Assembly (NCBI GenBank): GCA_029717555.1
Contig: JAMDHS010000101.1
Location: 1 to 64,000, forward strand
Length of the DNA stretch: 64,000 nt
Source: Peribolospora baueri
Lineage: Eukaryota; Basidiomycota; Peribolosporomycetes; Peribolosporales; Peribolosporaceae
Direction of reading: 5' to 3'
In this document: positions 46,410-59,600 of the stretch, in pieces
How positions within the stretch are numbered: the stretch's first letter is position 1
How the letters are laid out: every line of letters starts with the position of its first letter
The notes under the pieces: generated by a model
Seen by the model: the letters and a program-made list of their open reading frames with translations, nothing else
Database searches by the model: none
What the model was told of the DNA's origin: nothing
Position numbers and translations under genes: made by a program

Positions 46410-48019
46410 ATGGTAGCTACCGAGAGTTCCTCTGCGGTGGAGGACGTAGCGCGCAGGGCCAAGCGCGCCTTCGAGGCCGGCCAGCTCTTGTCGGACGAGG
46501 AGAGGAGCAAGGCGCTCGACGTGCTCAGGGCGGCGCTCGAGGAGCACAAGGACGACATATTGGCCGCGAACAGGAAGGATATGGAGGTGCGTCCTTCATG
46601 CTGTTGTAGCCGTTGGCCGTTGTTTGCGTTCTGACTGACCGAGATCGCCCTCTGATTCGCTGCTTGCCGCTTCTCTTGCCATCGACCTCGTTCATTATTT
46701 CCGTCCCTCCGCTCGCAGGCAGCCCGAGTGCTGGTATCGTCGGGCGTGCTCTCCTCCTCTCTTGTAAAACGTCTCGACTTGCTCTCCTCTCCTTCCAAGT
46801 ACCCCTCCATGCTGAGCGGCATTACCGACGTCGCATCGCTACCTTCTCCGACGGGCCAGATTACGTACGCAAAACGCCTCTCTGACGATCTAGATCTTTA
46901 CCGCCTTACCTGCCCCATCGGCGTCCTTCTCGTCATCTTCGAGGCCCGCCCCGAGGTCATCGTCAATATCGCCTCGCTCGCCATCAAGTCCGGAAACGCC
47001 GCCATTCTCAAGGGCGGCAAGGAGAGCAGGAACACGGCGGCTGCATTGAGAAAGGTCGTGTCCGAGGCGCTGGCCGGGACAAAGTTGCCGCGGGACTACA
47101 TCCAGATGGTGGAGACGAGGGAAGAGATTCGAGAGTTGCTCGAGCAGGACCGATACATCGACCTCGTCATTCCTCGCGGAAGCAATCAGCTTGTTCGCAA
47201 CATCCAACGCGATTCGAGGATTCCCGTCATGGGACACGCTGACGGCCTCTGCGCCGTTTACGTGGACGAGGCGGCAGAGGTGGACAAAGCGACCAAGATC
47301 GTACTCGACTCCAAGGTGAGTCGTGCTGGTGAAACCGTCGCTCTATTCTTCTCGGTAGCCTTTCCTCGCAACCGACGTCAAATTCTCGTCTTCGTTTGCC
47401 ACAGACCGACTATCCTGCCGCCTGCAACGCCGCAGAGACGCTTCTCCTGCACGCCTCTCACCTCCCTACCCTCTGGCCTCGCCTCGCTTCCTCCCTCCTC
47501 TCCGCCGGGATCACCCTACGATGCGACCCGGACACCCTCGCCGCCCTCCGATCCTCTCCAACCGCCTCCTCCCACCCATCCTTCTCTACCCACGTCCACC
47601 CAGCCTCCGAAGAGGATTTCCACACCGAGTTCCTCGACCTCACCCTGGCCGTCAAGTCTGTCCCCTCCGTACAGGCGGCCATCGAGCACATCAACGAGCA
47701 CTCAAGCCACCACACCGACGCCATCGTCACCCCCTCCGACTCGCACGCCGACCTCTTCTGCAAGGGCGTCGATTCGGCGGGCACCTTCGTCAACGCGTCC
47801 ACGCGCTTCGCCGACGGGTTCAGGTACGGCTTCGGAACGGAGGTGGGCATCAGCACCGGCAAGACACACGCCAGGGGTCCCGTCGGCTTGGAAGGGCTTG
47901 TCATCTACAAGTACGTTCTCCGAGGTCGGGGAGAGCGGGCGCACGTCGCCGGCGAGTTTTCCGACGGCACGCGCCAGTTCACCCACATAGACGTTCCGAG
48001 CGGCAGCGGGCCGTTTTGA
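46410..48019 (+). CDS. PRO2: Gamma-glutamyl phosphate reductase
   Basis: Exons 46410-46586, 46719-47315, 47405-48019; 462 residues, a normal length for the eukaryotic single-function enzyme. N-terminal helices read AVEDVARRAKRAFEAGQLLS and LRAALEEHKDDILAANRKDM. The NADPH-binding region has CPIGVLLVIFEARPEV and SLAIKSGNAAILKGGKESRN. The catalytic Cys is in TDYPAACNAAETLL, following the second intron. C-terminal blocks are HTDAIVTPSD, VNASTRFADGFRYGFGTEVG and RGPVGLEGLVIYKYVLRG. The enzyme reduces gamma-glutamyl phosphate to glutamate semialdehyde, the second step of proline synthesis in the cytosol. It converges on the KHA1-type gene downstream. Both lie between the two parts of the TOM1-like gene. 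Confidence 0.96.
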
Positions 48020-48438
48020 AAGCGGCTCACGCTCTGCTTTTGCAAGTACCAGTACCAGTTGGAGAGACATGCATCCGCGAGTTGGATCAATCGCATCCTT
48101 TCCCCTTGGGCGGCGCGCCCAAACGATGTGGGCCTTTCGTGAGCCACACAAAGAAAGGGAGAGAGAAAGTGGGATATTGTCTTCAGCGAGGTAAACTAAG
48201 CATTACAAGAAGAGAATCCTGACCGTCCGCCGTCCTCGTTGCCGCCGTCGTATCGTTAACGTCGAATCCAAGAAAACGAGTGCACAGTATAGAGAAAAAC
48301 GATTGTTCGCTCTCCTTCCAGGCCAAAGGCCGGCGACACAGTCGAGGACGGATTGCACCCAACTCCACCTCACCTCGGTGACGGCGAAGACGTGAAGTAG
48401 GCGAGCATGGACGAGCGCCCAAGGAAGGGCTGGCCGCA
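48020..48438. other. Convergent 3' flanks of PRO2 and the antiporter
   Basis: About 420 bp between opposing stop codons; no gene or clear signal recognised. Confidence 0.6.
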
Positions 48439-51400
48439 TCACATCTGCACAGTGGCGGCACCACCACCACCACCACCCGCAGCGCCCTTGCGCCTCCTCC
48501 TAGCCTGCACAACAAGCATGCTCGCACCCAGGCCTCCGAGGAGGAGCCCCTCCGCCGCTGCACCGATGACCCTTCCCATCTCCTTGAGCTCCGCCTTGAC
48601 CGCCTCCTCCGTCGTGGCCGCCGACGTAGCGGGATCGCCGCCGCCTCCTTCCCCCCCGTCTCTCATCCCATCCGTCTCCCTTCTGAACTCTGATCCCCTC
48701 TGGGCGAGCTTTCCTCGGCCGACGATGACGAGGTCGTGCGCGGGATCGACGAGAGGGAGAAGAGTCTGGAGAGACGTGTGGATGGGCCTCGTGCGGAGGT
48801 CCGGGGCGAGGGTGGACGGGAACGTTATGAACGTCACGCCCGCGTCGACGGTGACGGCGTAGTCGGAGGCGGACGGAGATGCGGATGAGGAAGGGGTTGC
48901 TCTGGCAGCGGAGGAGGAAGAAGAGGATTGTCCGCCGGAGGTCCCTTCCGGGCCGGAGGACGACGGAGCGTGTTGGCCGACATCGCTGACTGTACCCGCG
49001 GCGGTGGAATGTGCTGCCAGCGAGGCACCCGGCTTGTCCTCGGGCTCTTCGGGAAGTAGACCTTGCTGGGTAAGGAAGAGCTTGTCGAGCAGGTGAGCGT
49101 CCCCGCGCTGGATGGTCTGGAGGTTGATGGTGTCCTCGTGCGCAGCGTCAGGGTCGAGCTGACCCGCGGCGTGGTCAAATTGCTCTGAAAGGTTGGCCGC
49201 CGCCTCTTCCCGTTCTCGAGCCTCGGACGATTTGGCCGCCTGGGCGGCCGCCTCGGTCGAAGCGGCCATGTTGAGCACGAACCCGTCCGCCTTGCCTAGC
49301 GCGGCCATGCGCTTCACTAACTCGATTGCCGCGCGATCGTCGCTGCCTCCCCAGAAGGGCACGATGATCCTCCGCCGCTTCGACAGCCTGCTACGCGGCT
49401 CAAGGCCCAGCCTCTTCTCCAGCGCCTCGCCGCTCAGCAGCCCTCTCGCGCGGCTCTCCTGCCTTTTTATTCGAGGACGGAACTGCTTCGCATCGTGGTG
49501 CTCCAAAATCCCCCGATCGATGAGAACGCCAGTGCTGCAGGAGCTCTCGTCGATGTCGCGGAAGAGCCGTGCAGGAAGGAGATGTGCCACGCCGCCATAC
49601 GCCCAGTGAGCCTCCTCCTCTTCGCCTTCGTCCGAGCTCTTGAGCCCGAGATGGCTCGCAGCGGCCGTGTTGCCGAGCCAAGAGAGACCACGCGCGGTCG
49701 TGTGAGAGCTCTCCCACACTGCCATCGCCAAGCCTCCTCCGAGAGCAGAGTCACCGTCAGCGCGAGAAGGACCGTTGAGGGCCCATTGCGCGCGGGCGTT
49801 CCTGTGAGTGAGCACGCTCACGAAATCGCCCTCGGGCACGCTGAGGATATCGCCGTAAGGCTCATAGCCTGCTCTATGGGGGCGGTATACCGACTGCGTA
49901 GGGCCGGCCAGAAACGTGGTGGTGGGAGCGCCATTGAGACGGGCGTAGTGCCGCAGGTTCTCGAGGACAACGTCGCGTCGCCGGTCGTCCGAGACGGTAA
50001 TGAGGCGCATGATGTTTGAGGTGGAAAAGGTCAGCGGCAAGAGTCGGAGGAGGTCGAGCGGCACCCGTCCCGTCAAATCTGACTTATCCTCCGCGTCATC
50101 CGCCTCAGGGCTCGGGAGGCCCAAGCTAGATATGAGCGTCATGAGCGCGACAACGTTTGGGTTGGGCGACGAAAGCGCTACGGTGATGGGGAAGTCCGTG
50201 ACGGCTCGCTTAGTGGAAAGAGTGGGCAGGTTCATCTTGACAACGTCGGGCGTCGTCTTCCCGGTATCCAGCGTCTCTAAAGTCATACCGGGCTCGGACT
50301 CTTCCTCCTCCTCTGTGCGTCCGAGATAAATCCAGCGAGAGAGAGGGCGGACGGTGATGGTGGTGGCGAGGCAGACGACAACGAGCATCGCGAAAGCCTG
50401 CCGAACCAAAAACGATGGGACCAGTGAACTTGTTTGTCAAATAGCAATAAGACTTTGCCGTCGGAATAGCAATCGCTATCTGCATTTGGCGTCGGAGAAC
50501 CAACACTCACCTTCTTTGTGACAACGTTGAGCTCCAAAGCTACGTTAAGGATGATGATCTCAATGATGCCCTGATCGGCGCGATCGTCAGGCAGCCAAGG
50601 ATAGGGTCGAGCTGGTAAGACTTCCGCAACGTAAACGGCCGACGACTGTAGACGACCCACCTTGCTCTGCATGAGGCTTCCGATGGCAAGCGCCTGCCTC
50701 CACTCCAACCCAGTGAGCCGAGCAGCGACGGATGTAGCAGTCATCTTGCTAATGAAGATAGCAACGACGAGCAGGACGATGAGGCCCCACGTTTTTCCAT
50801 CGTTGAGGAGGCGCATGTCGGTGGCGAGGCCGGAGACGACGAAATAGAGCGGCAGGAGCATACCCATCACCAGTGACTCAATGCCTTCTGTAACTTTCAC
50901 GGCGAAGACGCCGTGCGGACAGCAGATGCCGAAGGTGATGGCGCCGAGGATTGGGTGAACGCCGAGGGCAGACCTGGATGATGCGGTGGTGAAAATAAGA
51001 AAGGGTATGAGTCAAAGAGCCTTTTTTTGCAAAGGAGAACGTTCTTTCTTCTGCAGTCTTTTTTTTTCTCTAGAGGAAAGGAAACGTGGAAACTTTGACT
51101 TACGTGAAGAAGGCGGAGATGAGGGCGCCTGCCAAGGTGAACGCCAAAACGCCTTCAGGGACCTTGCCACCCTCCTCGGCCGTCTCCTCATAACCGCTCC
51201 TCTTCACCATCCAGCTCAAGATGGGCCGCACGGCTACCCATAGGAAGACGACAAAGCCGGCAAAGACGAGCAGCTCGTACAATGCGTTAATGGGCGCCCC
51301 ACCAGAACCAAGGGCGGAGCCGATGGCAAGGAGGATGTAGCCGAGCAGGTCGTTGAATACGCCAGACGCCATGGTCATGGCGCCGAGCTGGGTGGCCAGA

Positions 51401-52459
51401 ATGCCCATCTCCGCCGCGACGCGGGAGAGCACGGAGAGGGAGGTAACAGCCATCACCGTGCCGACGAAGACAAAGAAGGTCTGAGGGCAGCGTCGGGAGA
51501 AGGAGAAAAGAAACACATAATGTCAGCGTCCTTGTTCTGACTCTGATTAGATTTGAAATTCGAACAAGGCATAGAGAGAAGTCTCACAGTAAACTTGATC
51601 GTCTGATCCGTCTCGGTCTTCCAGACAAGGTAGGACAATCCGGCGGAGATCGCAAAAGGGATGGCCATACCGGGCAGGACGATAGCAAGTACCTTCTTCA
51701 AGTACCGGGCCATGAGCGCGATGTCAGTCTCTAGGCTGTGGGAAAGGGGAGGGGAGCAGAGGGAAGGTTAGAAGAGGTGAGCGAGCGTCAAAGGGCAGAG
51801 GCTATGGGAACCTGGAGCGTGTGTAGCCTCCTCCCTCGCGAACCCGGCACGGCATCATGATGGACCGCAACCCACCCAACCATAAACAAAAAGAAAATCA
51901 ATCCGATGTTGGCCGTGACCGACAACAGCGGAATAGCATCGTGAGGAATGATGCTATTCGTAAAGCCGGGGATATTACCAAAGGCCGTGGGCCCTAGAAG
52001 CACGCCAGCCAAGATCTCTGAAATTTTTGGCGCAAAAAGGAGAAGAGTCTGGGTTGAGAAATCCAGAGAACAAGCTGAAGGACGTAATGCCAGCCCGAGC
52101 GGCGACGTACCTCCGACCACCTCGGGTTGGTTGATCGCTTTGAAAGCAGAGCCGAGCAGACGGCAGAGGATGATGATGATACAGACCTGTGCCGATACAG
52201 AAGGGACGTAAGGGGAGGGAGAAGGAGGAAGGAGGTGGTTAGCCCGCCCAACCCCGCCCCCATTGTTGACCTCCTCTGCTCCCCCGCATAGAAAGGCGTT
52301 CGACGTCCCGACGGGACAGGCTCACGCCGCGAATCAGCTCACCTGAACGAGAAAGAGCGCAAAGCCATTATTGGGGTCGGTGTAGCTGGTTGGGTCAAAT
52401 AAGAGCGGATTGGCGTGGGAAAGGTAACCGACGTGCGAGTGGTTGGAGAAGGGGGACAT
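48439..52459 (-). CDS. KHA1-type K+/H+ antiporter (CPA2 family)
   Basis: Exons on the minus strand: 52459-52343, 52186-52111, 52017-51876, 51735-51588, 51480-51104, 50973-50661, 50570-50511, 50397-48439; 1063 residues. The membrane part (about 30-430) has the CPA2 blocks FKAINQPEVVGEILAGVLLG and PTAFGNIPGF, GLIFFLFMVGLETDIALMAR, FVGTVMAVTSLSVLSRVAAE, ASGVFNDLLGYILLA, FGICCPHGVFAVKV, LYFVVSGLATDMRLLNDG and LMQSKGIIEIIILNVALELN. The cytosolic part (about 430-1063) is long, with SNIMRLITVSDDRRRD and a later IIVPFWGGSDDRAAIELVKR, and a final HDLVIVGRGKLAQRGSEF, as in Kha1. Kha1 of yeast works in Golgi/endosomal membranes in K+ and pH balance; location here is inferred from family. A weak hydrophobic stretch near the C-terminus (RVIGAAAEGLLLGGLGASML) could touch the membrane. 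Confidence 0.92.
50571..50660 (-). other. In-frame, stop-free 90-bp intron inside the antiporter membrane domain
   Basis: GTGGGT donor after LMQSK and GATCAG acceptor before GIIEII. The splice restores the conserved join SKGIIEIIILN. The 30 intron codons contain no stop. Confidence 0.75.
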
Positions 52460-53696
52460 CGTGCGCCACGGGCAAATCGTTTGCTGGTGGCAGTCGCCGT
52501 CGTTGCCGTCGCCGTTCGCTCGTGGTAGCCGTTATCGTTGGAACGGCGCGAAGAAAGAGAGAGTAGGTCGCGGGGTAGGCGATCAGTCGCGCGACGCCAT
52601 CGACGACGTGGAACAGGGTGCAAGCCGTGGAAGACGGGAGATGGAGAAGAGGAGAGAAGGGGGGCGGTGGCTCCTACTGTTACTGTACAGACGTTACTCT
52701 ACAAACACCCCACCAAATCTCAGTCAGGTCCTCGTTGGTGGTCGGTCGTCGATCGTTGTTGGCCGTCGGCCGCCGGCCCCGGCCCTTCCTTTCCCACTCG
52801 ACGCCCCTCTCGCGCATTGGCGGCGGGCGCCCGCAGGTGCGACGACCACGTGGACAGCCCGCATAGCCGCAGCAATGATGCAAGTGCAAATCGGGCACGT
52901 GATCTTCGCTGCGGCACGAAGCACAAAGGCTTTCTTCTTCTCCTTCTCCTTCGCTCCCTCCACCTCTTCTCTCCTTGCTCAGAACCACGACAGGAATCCT
53001 TTCTTTCGCCTTCCCTCGCTTCTCGCTCTGGTCGCAATGTCACAGCGCTTCTCCTTGAACGACGGCTCTCGCGCTCTCTGCCAAACGAGCAGACGCTTGC
53101 CTCGCACCGAACAGTGCCCATTCTTCCTCTCTTTTCCTCTATACCTCTCGTCCATTGCCGTCTCAATTCACATCGTACCTCCTACACCCCCACGAGGTCC
53201 AGGTGTTACTAAGGGCGGCGAGAGCGATTCTCTTGACCGGAGCGGTTGTACGCAACCGTTCCTTCTGGGCGTTTTTTCGGATGGCGGACGATTCTCCCGG
53301 GCCGTTTGTCCCTACGAGGCACCCAACATACCTTGTTCATTTCGCTCGTCTTTTCCGTTCCGATTTCATAGTCTCCTCTGTCTCACACGCTCATCTCAAT
53401 GGAAAGACCGCTTGGATATACGAACGAACAACTTGGAATTGAACACCTTGGACTTGATGAGACAAGCTATGAACATGACGGATGAGGTGGATGGGACGGG
53501 TGCGGGGAATGGAACAAACACAAGTCGAGCACCGACGTGCACGGGGAAAACGAAAGATGCTATGAAAGACTTCGGACGGGGACAGCAGCGAAGACTGGGG
53601 ATAGGGCATCAAGACCAGAATGAAGGGCTTTTCGGACCGACGGAGCGAAGCATTGAGATGAAACCGGAAAAAGGGAGGGTGGGTAGGTAGCGTCAA
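52460..53696. other. 1.2-kb region between the TOM1-like N-part stop and the antiporter start
   Basis: Both neighbours are on the minus strand, so it should hold the 3' end of the TOM1-like N-part and the antiporter promoter. A long plus-strand open frame (52443-53690) has no domain and overlaps the antiporter start; I do not accept it. I find no HECT-related sequence here. Confidence 0.6.
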
Positions 53697-56600
53697 TCAA
53701 GGGTGCGGCTCGTACATATAGTCGAGCACCTTCAGGCAGCGCAGCATTCTGCTCTGCACCGCGTCTGCAGGCGAGAATCTCCCGAGCGCCAAACTCCTTG
53801 GCTCGGGCTGATGAGTCCTCTCGCTCTCCTCCAGACCCTTCACCAACGCGTCCAAGTCGCCCACCAGAGCCGTACCGAACTCTTCGATGCGCGTCCGGAG
53901 CTCGGTTGCGATGACCTCGCGCGAGTCGTGGACGTGCGACAGGTGCAAAATTAGCGCGAGTGTCTGCTGGAATGTCTTGCTCGTACATTCACCCGCCGTC
54001 AGGATATTCACCACCAGCCGAAGCACGTGCGCGGGGATTTGTGGCGGCCGCGTCAGCTTCAGCTGGTTCGGGGCAGAAGCATCTGCGCCAGCAGTCAACG
54101 ACGGACCGGCTTCTCCTTGTGCCGGCCTGCCGCTTCCCACCCCAGGTGACCCTTGTAGAGCCTCAGTCGCCTGCGCGGCAGAATCACCGGCCGTTGGCGG
54201 CTCAGTTGGCTGGCCGGGCCCGCTTTGTCCTTCTTGTTCGCTCGCCTCTTCCTTCTTGAGGGAAGTCAGCGGCCGGGTGATGGTGGACAGGAGGCTGGTA
54301 AATGATTCCATAAGAGCGGGCGTCTTGAGCAAGCTCGGGCGGTCGAGAAGACCGAGCAGAACCACGATCGGATACTTTGTCGCTGGCGACGGCTTCTCCT
54401 TCTCCTTGCCTTTCCCCTTCTTCGTTTGCGACCGCTTGAGACCCACAGGCACGTCGCTCTCAGTGAGGAAGAGAAGAGGCACCTGAGGGTTGGCAGCGAC
54501 GAGGTGCGCCAGAGCGTCGAAGGAGCGCTGCGCCAGCAAGTTCGGCACGTTCTCGCCAGGCATGTGAGCGAGAGGGCCTCCGGACCCAAAGAGGCCTGGC
54601 GTCGTCATCGCCGGCTCAGGGTTCGTCTTCTGTCGCTTCGGCGTCGGTCTCGGAATAATACCTTTGCCAGCGCGTAGGGGCGCTTGTGAGAAGCTCCTAT
54701 CCATGGCCTGCGGATCGCTCGTGCCGTCTTGAAGAACAGTGAGAAGAAGGTTGAAAAGCTCGGTTCTCGTCTTGGAGTTCTCCGAGAGATTGGCTAGTAC
54801 CTTGTGCAGCGCGCCCCTCTTGTTCATCTCCGGGAAGAACAGTAGTCGCACGAGCGTAGCCACGCCAGCCTTATCCAGGAGCTGAATAGCATCTCGCGAC
54901 GGACTTGCCTTCTTAGACGACCCTGCCGCCGCTGCGCCTTGCTCGTCGCGTTGCCTGCCAGATTGGCCGAACAGACGACGAGATTGCCTCGGTGGCCACC
55001 AATTTACTTCGGCAAGCATCGCCGGGGGCAAGGTCTGAAGGAAAGTCTCATCTTGATCCAGGAGAACGGTTTGGCGAAGGCTCGGGTCCAGGCCGGCGAG
55101 GAAACTGGCTGAGTCGATCTCCGCTGGCTGGCCCGCGGCCTCTTGACCACCCTCTCCGGCTACGCCTTCGCCGCGCTGTCGGCGCTGCTCCAATGACCGA
55201 CGGCGAACTTGTTCCAGTGCCTCTTGCTGAAGGACTTCGGCCCGGATCTCAGGAGGGAGGGCTTCCAAAAATTCGGGGCTGATATTGGTGTCCTGAGGCG
55301 CAGCCGCGGGCTCTGCTCTACGTTCGCGGAAGTGCTGGTTCAGCACCTCCTCCCGCATGTCGTCTGGGAGAGCCTCAAGGAAGCTCGGATCAATGCCCGT
55401 ATCAGTAATGTCGATCGAGTTTCCGTGGACGGTGACAGTGACCCTCTCTGGCTGACCGGCCTGTTCGGATACGCCTCCACCTTCTCCATTGCCGGAGGGA
55501 CTCCTAGCGCCGGCGGTCGGAGTACCATGGGCGGCGGATACCGCGCCTGCCGGCGTGCCACCCGGCGTGAGGGCTTGCTGCAAGTCCCTCAGCTCCATCG
55601 CCTCTGCCGAAGACCCTGGAGCACTGTCGCTCACGTCTTCCATCTCTGCGTCGTCGTTGGAAGCGTGAGCGGCCGCTTCCGCTGCCTCTCTCGCCACGCG
55701 CTCCTCCTCTGCCCTTCTAGCCTCCTCCTCCGCCTTCCTTGCTTCTTCCTCCGCCTTTCTCGCCTCCTCTGCTTTGCGCTCCTCCTCTCGCTTGGCCTCT
55801 TCTTCCCTTTCCTTCTCTCGCCGCTGCTTTTCCTCCTCTTCCTTGCGCTTCTGTTCTTCCGCCTGGTGCACCCAATAGGCCGGCAGAAGGGCGTTCAGAA
55901 CGTGGTTGCGGAAAGACATCCACGACGACGAAGAAGGGTTGACGATGCGCGACTCTTCCTGCCAACGCTGCACGGTCGTAATCGGGGTGAAAGATTGGAC
56001 CTGCATGACGGGGTCGTAAGGCCTGGAGGCAGGCACGCCTTGTTGGCCGCCACGGGCTGTGATAACGGCAGTGGCTCGCGGACGCCGCTCAAGCCCTCGA
56101 CCTCCTCCGAGCTCGCCGATCGTAGCCACAGCGGGCATCCGCATTGGCCCGTGTCCGTGCCCATGTCCATGCGGAAACTCGATGTGAATATCCGTTCCGT
56201 GCGCCGCACCGCCACGACTGAGAAGCGTTTCAAGGAAGTTGAGCACTTCTCCACCACCGCCGCCGATTAGATCATTGATCGACTGCGCCCAATCGCTAAA
56301 CGTCGCTTGACGACCGTCTCTGTGTGCGCGGCGAGCACCGTATGGAGCCGGAGGCGTAGCGCCCTCCGTGCGGTCGACTAGTAACGGGTGAGACGTCATA
56401 TCGTCGTCCCCTCTTCGTCTGCCACCGGTCATAGTCATTTCCCCGTAGTCTGTCACGACGCAAAGGAAGTAGATGATGGATGTCAGAACCCAAAGCTCAC
56501 ATCATGGTAGATACCAGAGGCACTCACCCAGGAGGCGGTTTCGTCGACCACCACCAACCATGCTCATCATATGCCCTGGCATGCCCGATGGGCGAGAACC

Positions 56601-59600
56601 GCGAGCACCTTCGGCGTCGCGAGCGAATGGCAGAGTAGTCCAGCCCCAGTTGGCGCCAAAGCGGTCATCAGAGAGCCCGGCTGGCGGCTCGCCCGAAAAG
56701 TCAACCTCCTCATTCTCGAAGAAGTCTTCCTCCTCGTCCATGATCGACTGCTCGCCGTCATCGTCTTCATCACCATCGAATAAGGGTCCATCTAGAACAA
56801 TTTGATCCTCGTCCACATCAACTTCTTCGACGATAGGACCGGCTTCGCCACCAAGATCGCCATCGGCCGCACCGAGAACGTAATCGAGAGCTTCGCCATC
56901 CTCATCGTCTTCGTCATACCTAAGGGCAAGCATTTCTCATCGACAGTCAGCAACACTTCAACGTGATGAAAGAACTAAATGAGCACTCACTCTTCTTCTT
57001 CATCCTCGTCTCCACCTTCGTCTTCATCGTCTTCGTCCACCCATTCACCCCCACTTCCGCCTTCGTCGTTCTCGTCATCGTCGCTGTCTTCATTGTCGTC
57101 CTCGTCTGCATCCTCGTCATCGTCATCGATAACAACGTCCACATGCTCGTCAACATGGTGCATGTCGTCAAGATCGTCGTCCTCGTCACTGCGCGTCAAG
57201 AAGTTGGCAGAAGTCAGATCGGAATTCTTCGCGGCGGTCACAGCAGCAATGCTCACCTCGCATCGCTGTCCCCGAGGGTACCATCCTCCCCGTCGTACAT
57301 TTCCTCATCGTCATCCTCCTCGTCCATGTCATCATATTCATCTGAAAGTGAGTCAGGCAAGACTGCATCAGCGCGCCTATCCACGTAAATAGTTCCAGCG
57401 GAAGGCCATTCTAGAGCTGACAACAACGGTGAAGTTGGGGAGATGGATACTCACCCTCGTAATCCATGCCTTCCATCTCCCCGGTGTGCATCCCGAGCGA
57501 CGACGTGCGGTAGAAATCTGGAGTCTCCTCCCGGTCAGTATAATCGACCGACTCGTCCTCGCTCATCATATCTTCGTCCGAGACCTCGGACTCTGAATGC
57601 TCCTCTCCTTTGTCTGCTCCATGGCCCTTCGAGGAGCGATCCGCCTTGCCCATCTTGATCGCGACTTTCGTGAGAAGCTCGAGGGGACGGAGGATCTCGT
57701 CCAAAAGCGCCTTCACGGACGGCAGGTTGAGATCGACATCGGCAAGCGCGTTGGTGAGGACCGTGACGTAGTTCTTCTCCAGCATCGTCTTAGCGATGTG
57801 CAGCGTTGAGTCTTCGCCATGCTTGGCTGAGCCGTTAGGTCGAGCCGTGAGGAGTCGGTGAGTGAGGTCAGCCAAAGCGTAGAGACGCCCATAACGGAGC
57901 TCGATGGGCTCGGCCGAGGCGGAAGCGTCTTTAATAGCCTTGGCAATACCATCGAGGACGAACTTGCGGACAGAGACTAGCTCTGGAGAGACGTCCTTGA
58001 CGTCCTGGTGAGTGGCTACGTCCGCGGTGAGTGCGACAAGAACGGACATGGCCCAGTTGGAGAGCGTCATTCGCTTGCGAAGTTCGTGAGAGAACTCAGT
58101 CTACGAAAAGGGAACCACCACTCATGTCAGTCTCGATATTTTACGGAACTCCTAGTCGATATAACGCCAGACTCACATGAAGGAAGCCGAGCGGGACCAG
58201 TTCCGTGAGGAAGAACGAGAGAACGGCCGCCTTCGGCTTGATCGGCGTGGCAGGATCCCTGCTGCCCGAACGCTTCTTGCTGAAGTTGATAAAGCTCAAC
58301 TTGCTGGTCGTGTACGATGAGAGGAGCTCGGTGAGGCACTGCATGATGAAGCACGTGCAAAGGTATGGGGCGTCCTGCTCCTCCTGCGCGCCCTCGCCAC
58401 TTTGTGGGCTGGTAGAAGCCGCGCCGCCGTTGACACTCTCAACCGGGGCAACATCTTGAGTGCCGCCAGCCTTGACGCCGGTAGAGTCTTTCTTGCTTGC
58501 AACTGAGCCAGTTCCAGTCGCAGCTGCCTTGGAGTGCTTCAAAAGCTCGGAGAGCAAGAAGTGTATGGCTGAGTCAAGCGCCTCGTTCGGCACCAGTGCA
58601 GGCGGGAGAAGGGCCACCTTCGACGGTTCGTCAACTTGCATATGCCCACCGGCCTTGGTGGGCGAAGCAGAATGACCGCCACTCTCCTTGGTCGCTTCCG
58701 GAGACTTATCGCTCGGCTCCTCCTTGAGCTTGATGTAGCCCGATCCTTTTTCGGTGTTGAATTCGGCCAGCTCAACCGACGCCTTAGCCGCCTCGACGAA
58801 AACATCAGGGTCGCGATTGGCGGCCATGTTGTAAGAGCGGATAAAGTTGGACACATCGGTCAGCTTGTTGCGGCCAAGGGCGAAATAGGCCCGCATCTCG
58901 TTTTGCATGGCCGTCCTCAGTGTCGTCGTGTCCTCGGTGATGTGTCGGAGGATAGTTATGACCAACGGCTGACAGCCTGCAACCTCTTTCGGCGAATTCA
59001 ATAACGACTTGAAGATCAACTGCAACCCGTTCTGATTGACGAACTCGGCCGCCATGTCGTGTCGTCGGGTCAATAGAACAAGGGTACGCATAAGCGCCAG
59101 AAAGTCGCCCCTGAGCAATGTAGTCGATTCGACCCTGCGCAAAACGACCATGCATTGCTGGAAGATGAAAGAGCGAGCCTCTTGGAATAGCGGTGCCCTG
59201 CGCACACTGACATCAGACGGTATCTCGTCTTTGCCCAACAACTTGACATCCCGAGGTTCCTCGTCGATACCCAGAAGCGCGTCCGCGACGAGAAACTCAG
59301 AGGCGAGCCACCTGGGCAGAGGTGAGGACGATGGCTCGCGACGCATGAACTCCTTCGCGAGCGCGACAACACAGTCCATCGCTCGACAGGCCTTTCTGTC
59401 GTCCATCTTCGGGCTGCTCAGCGACGTGTCATTGAGGATAAGGGCAAGCAAGCGGAACCGCACAGCGATGGTGGCCTCTTTCTCGTCGAATGCTGCTCCT
59501 TGGGCATCGTCGATGTCCTTCAGGAGAACGTCGAACGCGTTCTGGCCATCGCTCTTGATGGACGACGAGGTAAAGGCATCTTGCACGTCGAATACGAGTG

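Noticed and set aside
52443-53690. 415-codon plus-strand open frame between the TOM1-like N-part and the antiporter
   Set aside because: It overlaps the antiporter start codon, has no domain, and has the mixed composition of promoter sequence. It was considered because of its position at the split but not supported.
46085-53697. Split intein or trans-splicing joining the two TOM1 parts
   Set aside because: The end of the N-part and the start of the HECT part show no intein motifs or splice-leader-like sites. RNA trans-splicing cannot be excluded, but nothing in the sequence argues for it.
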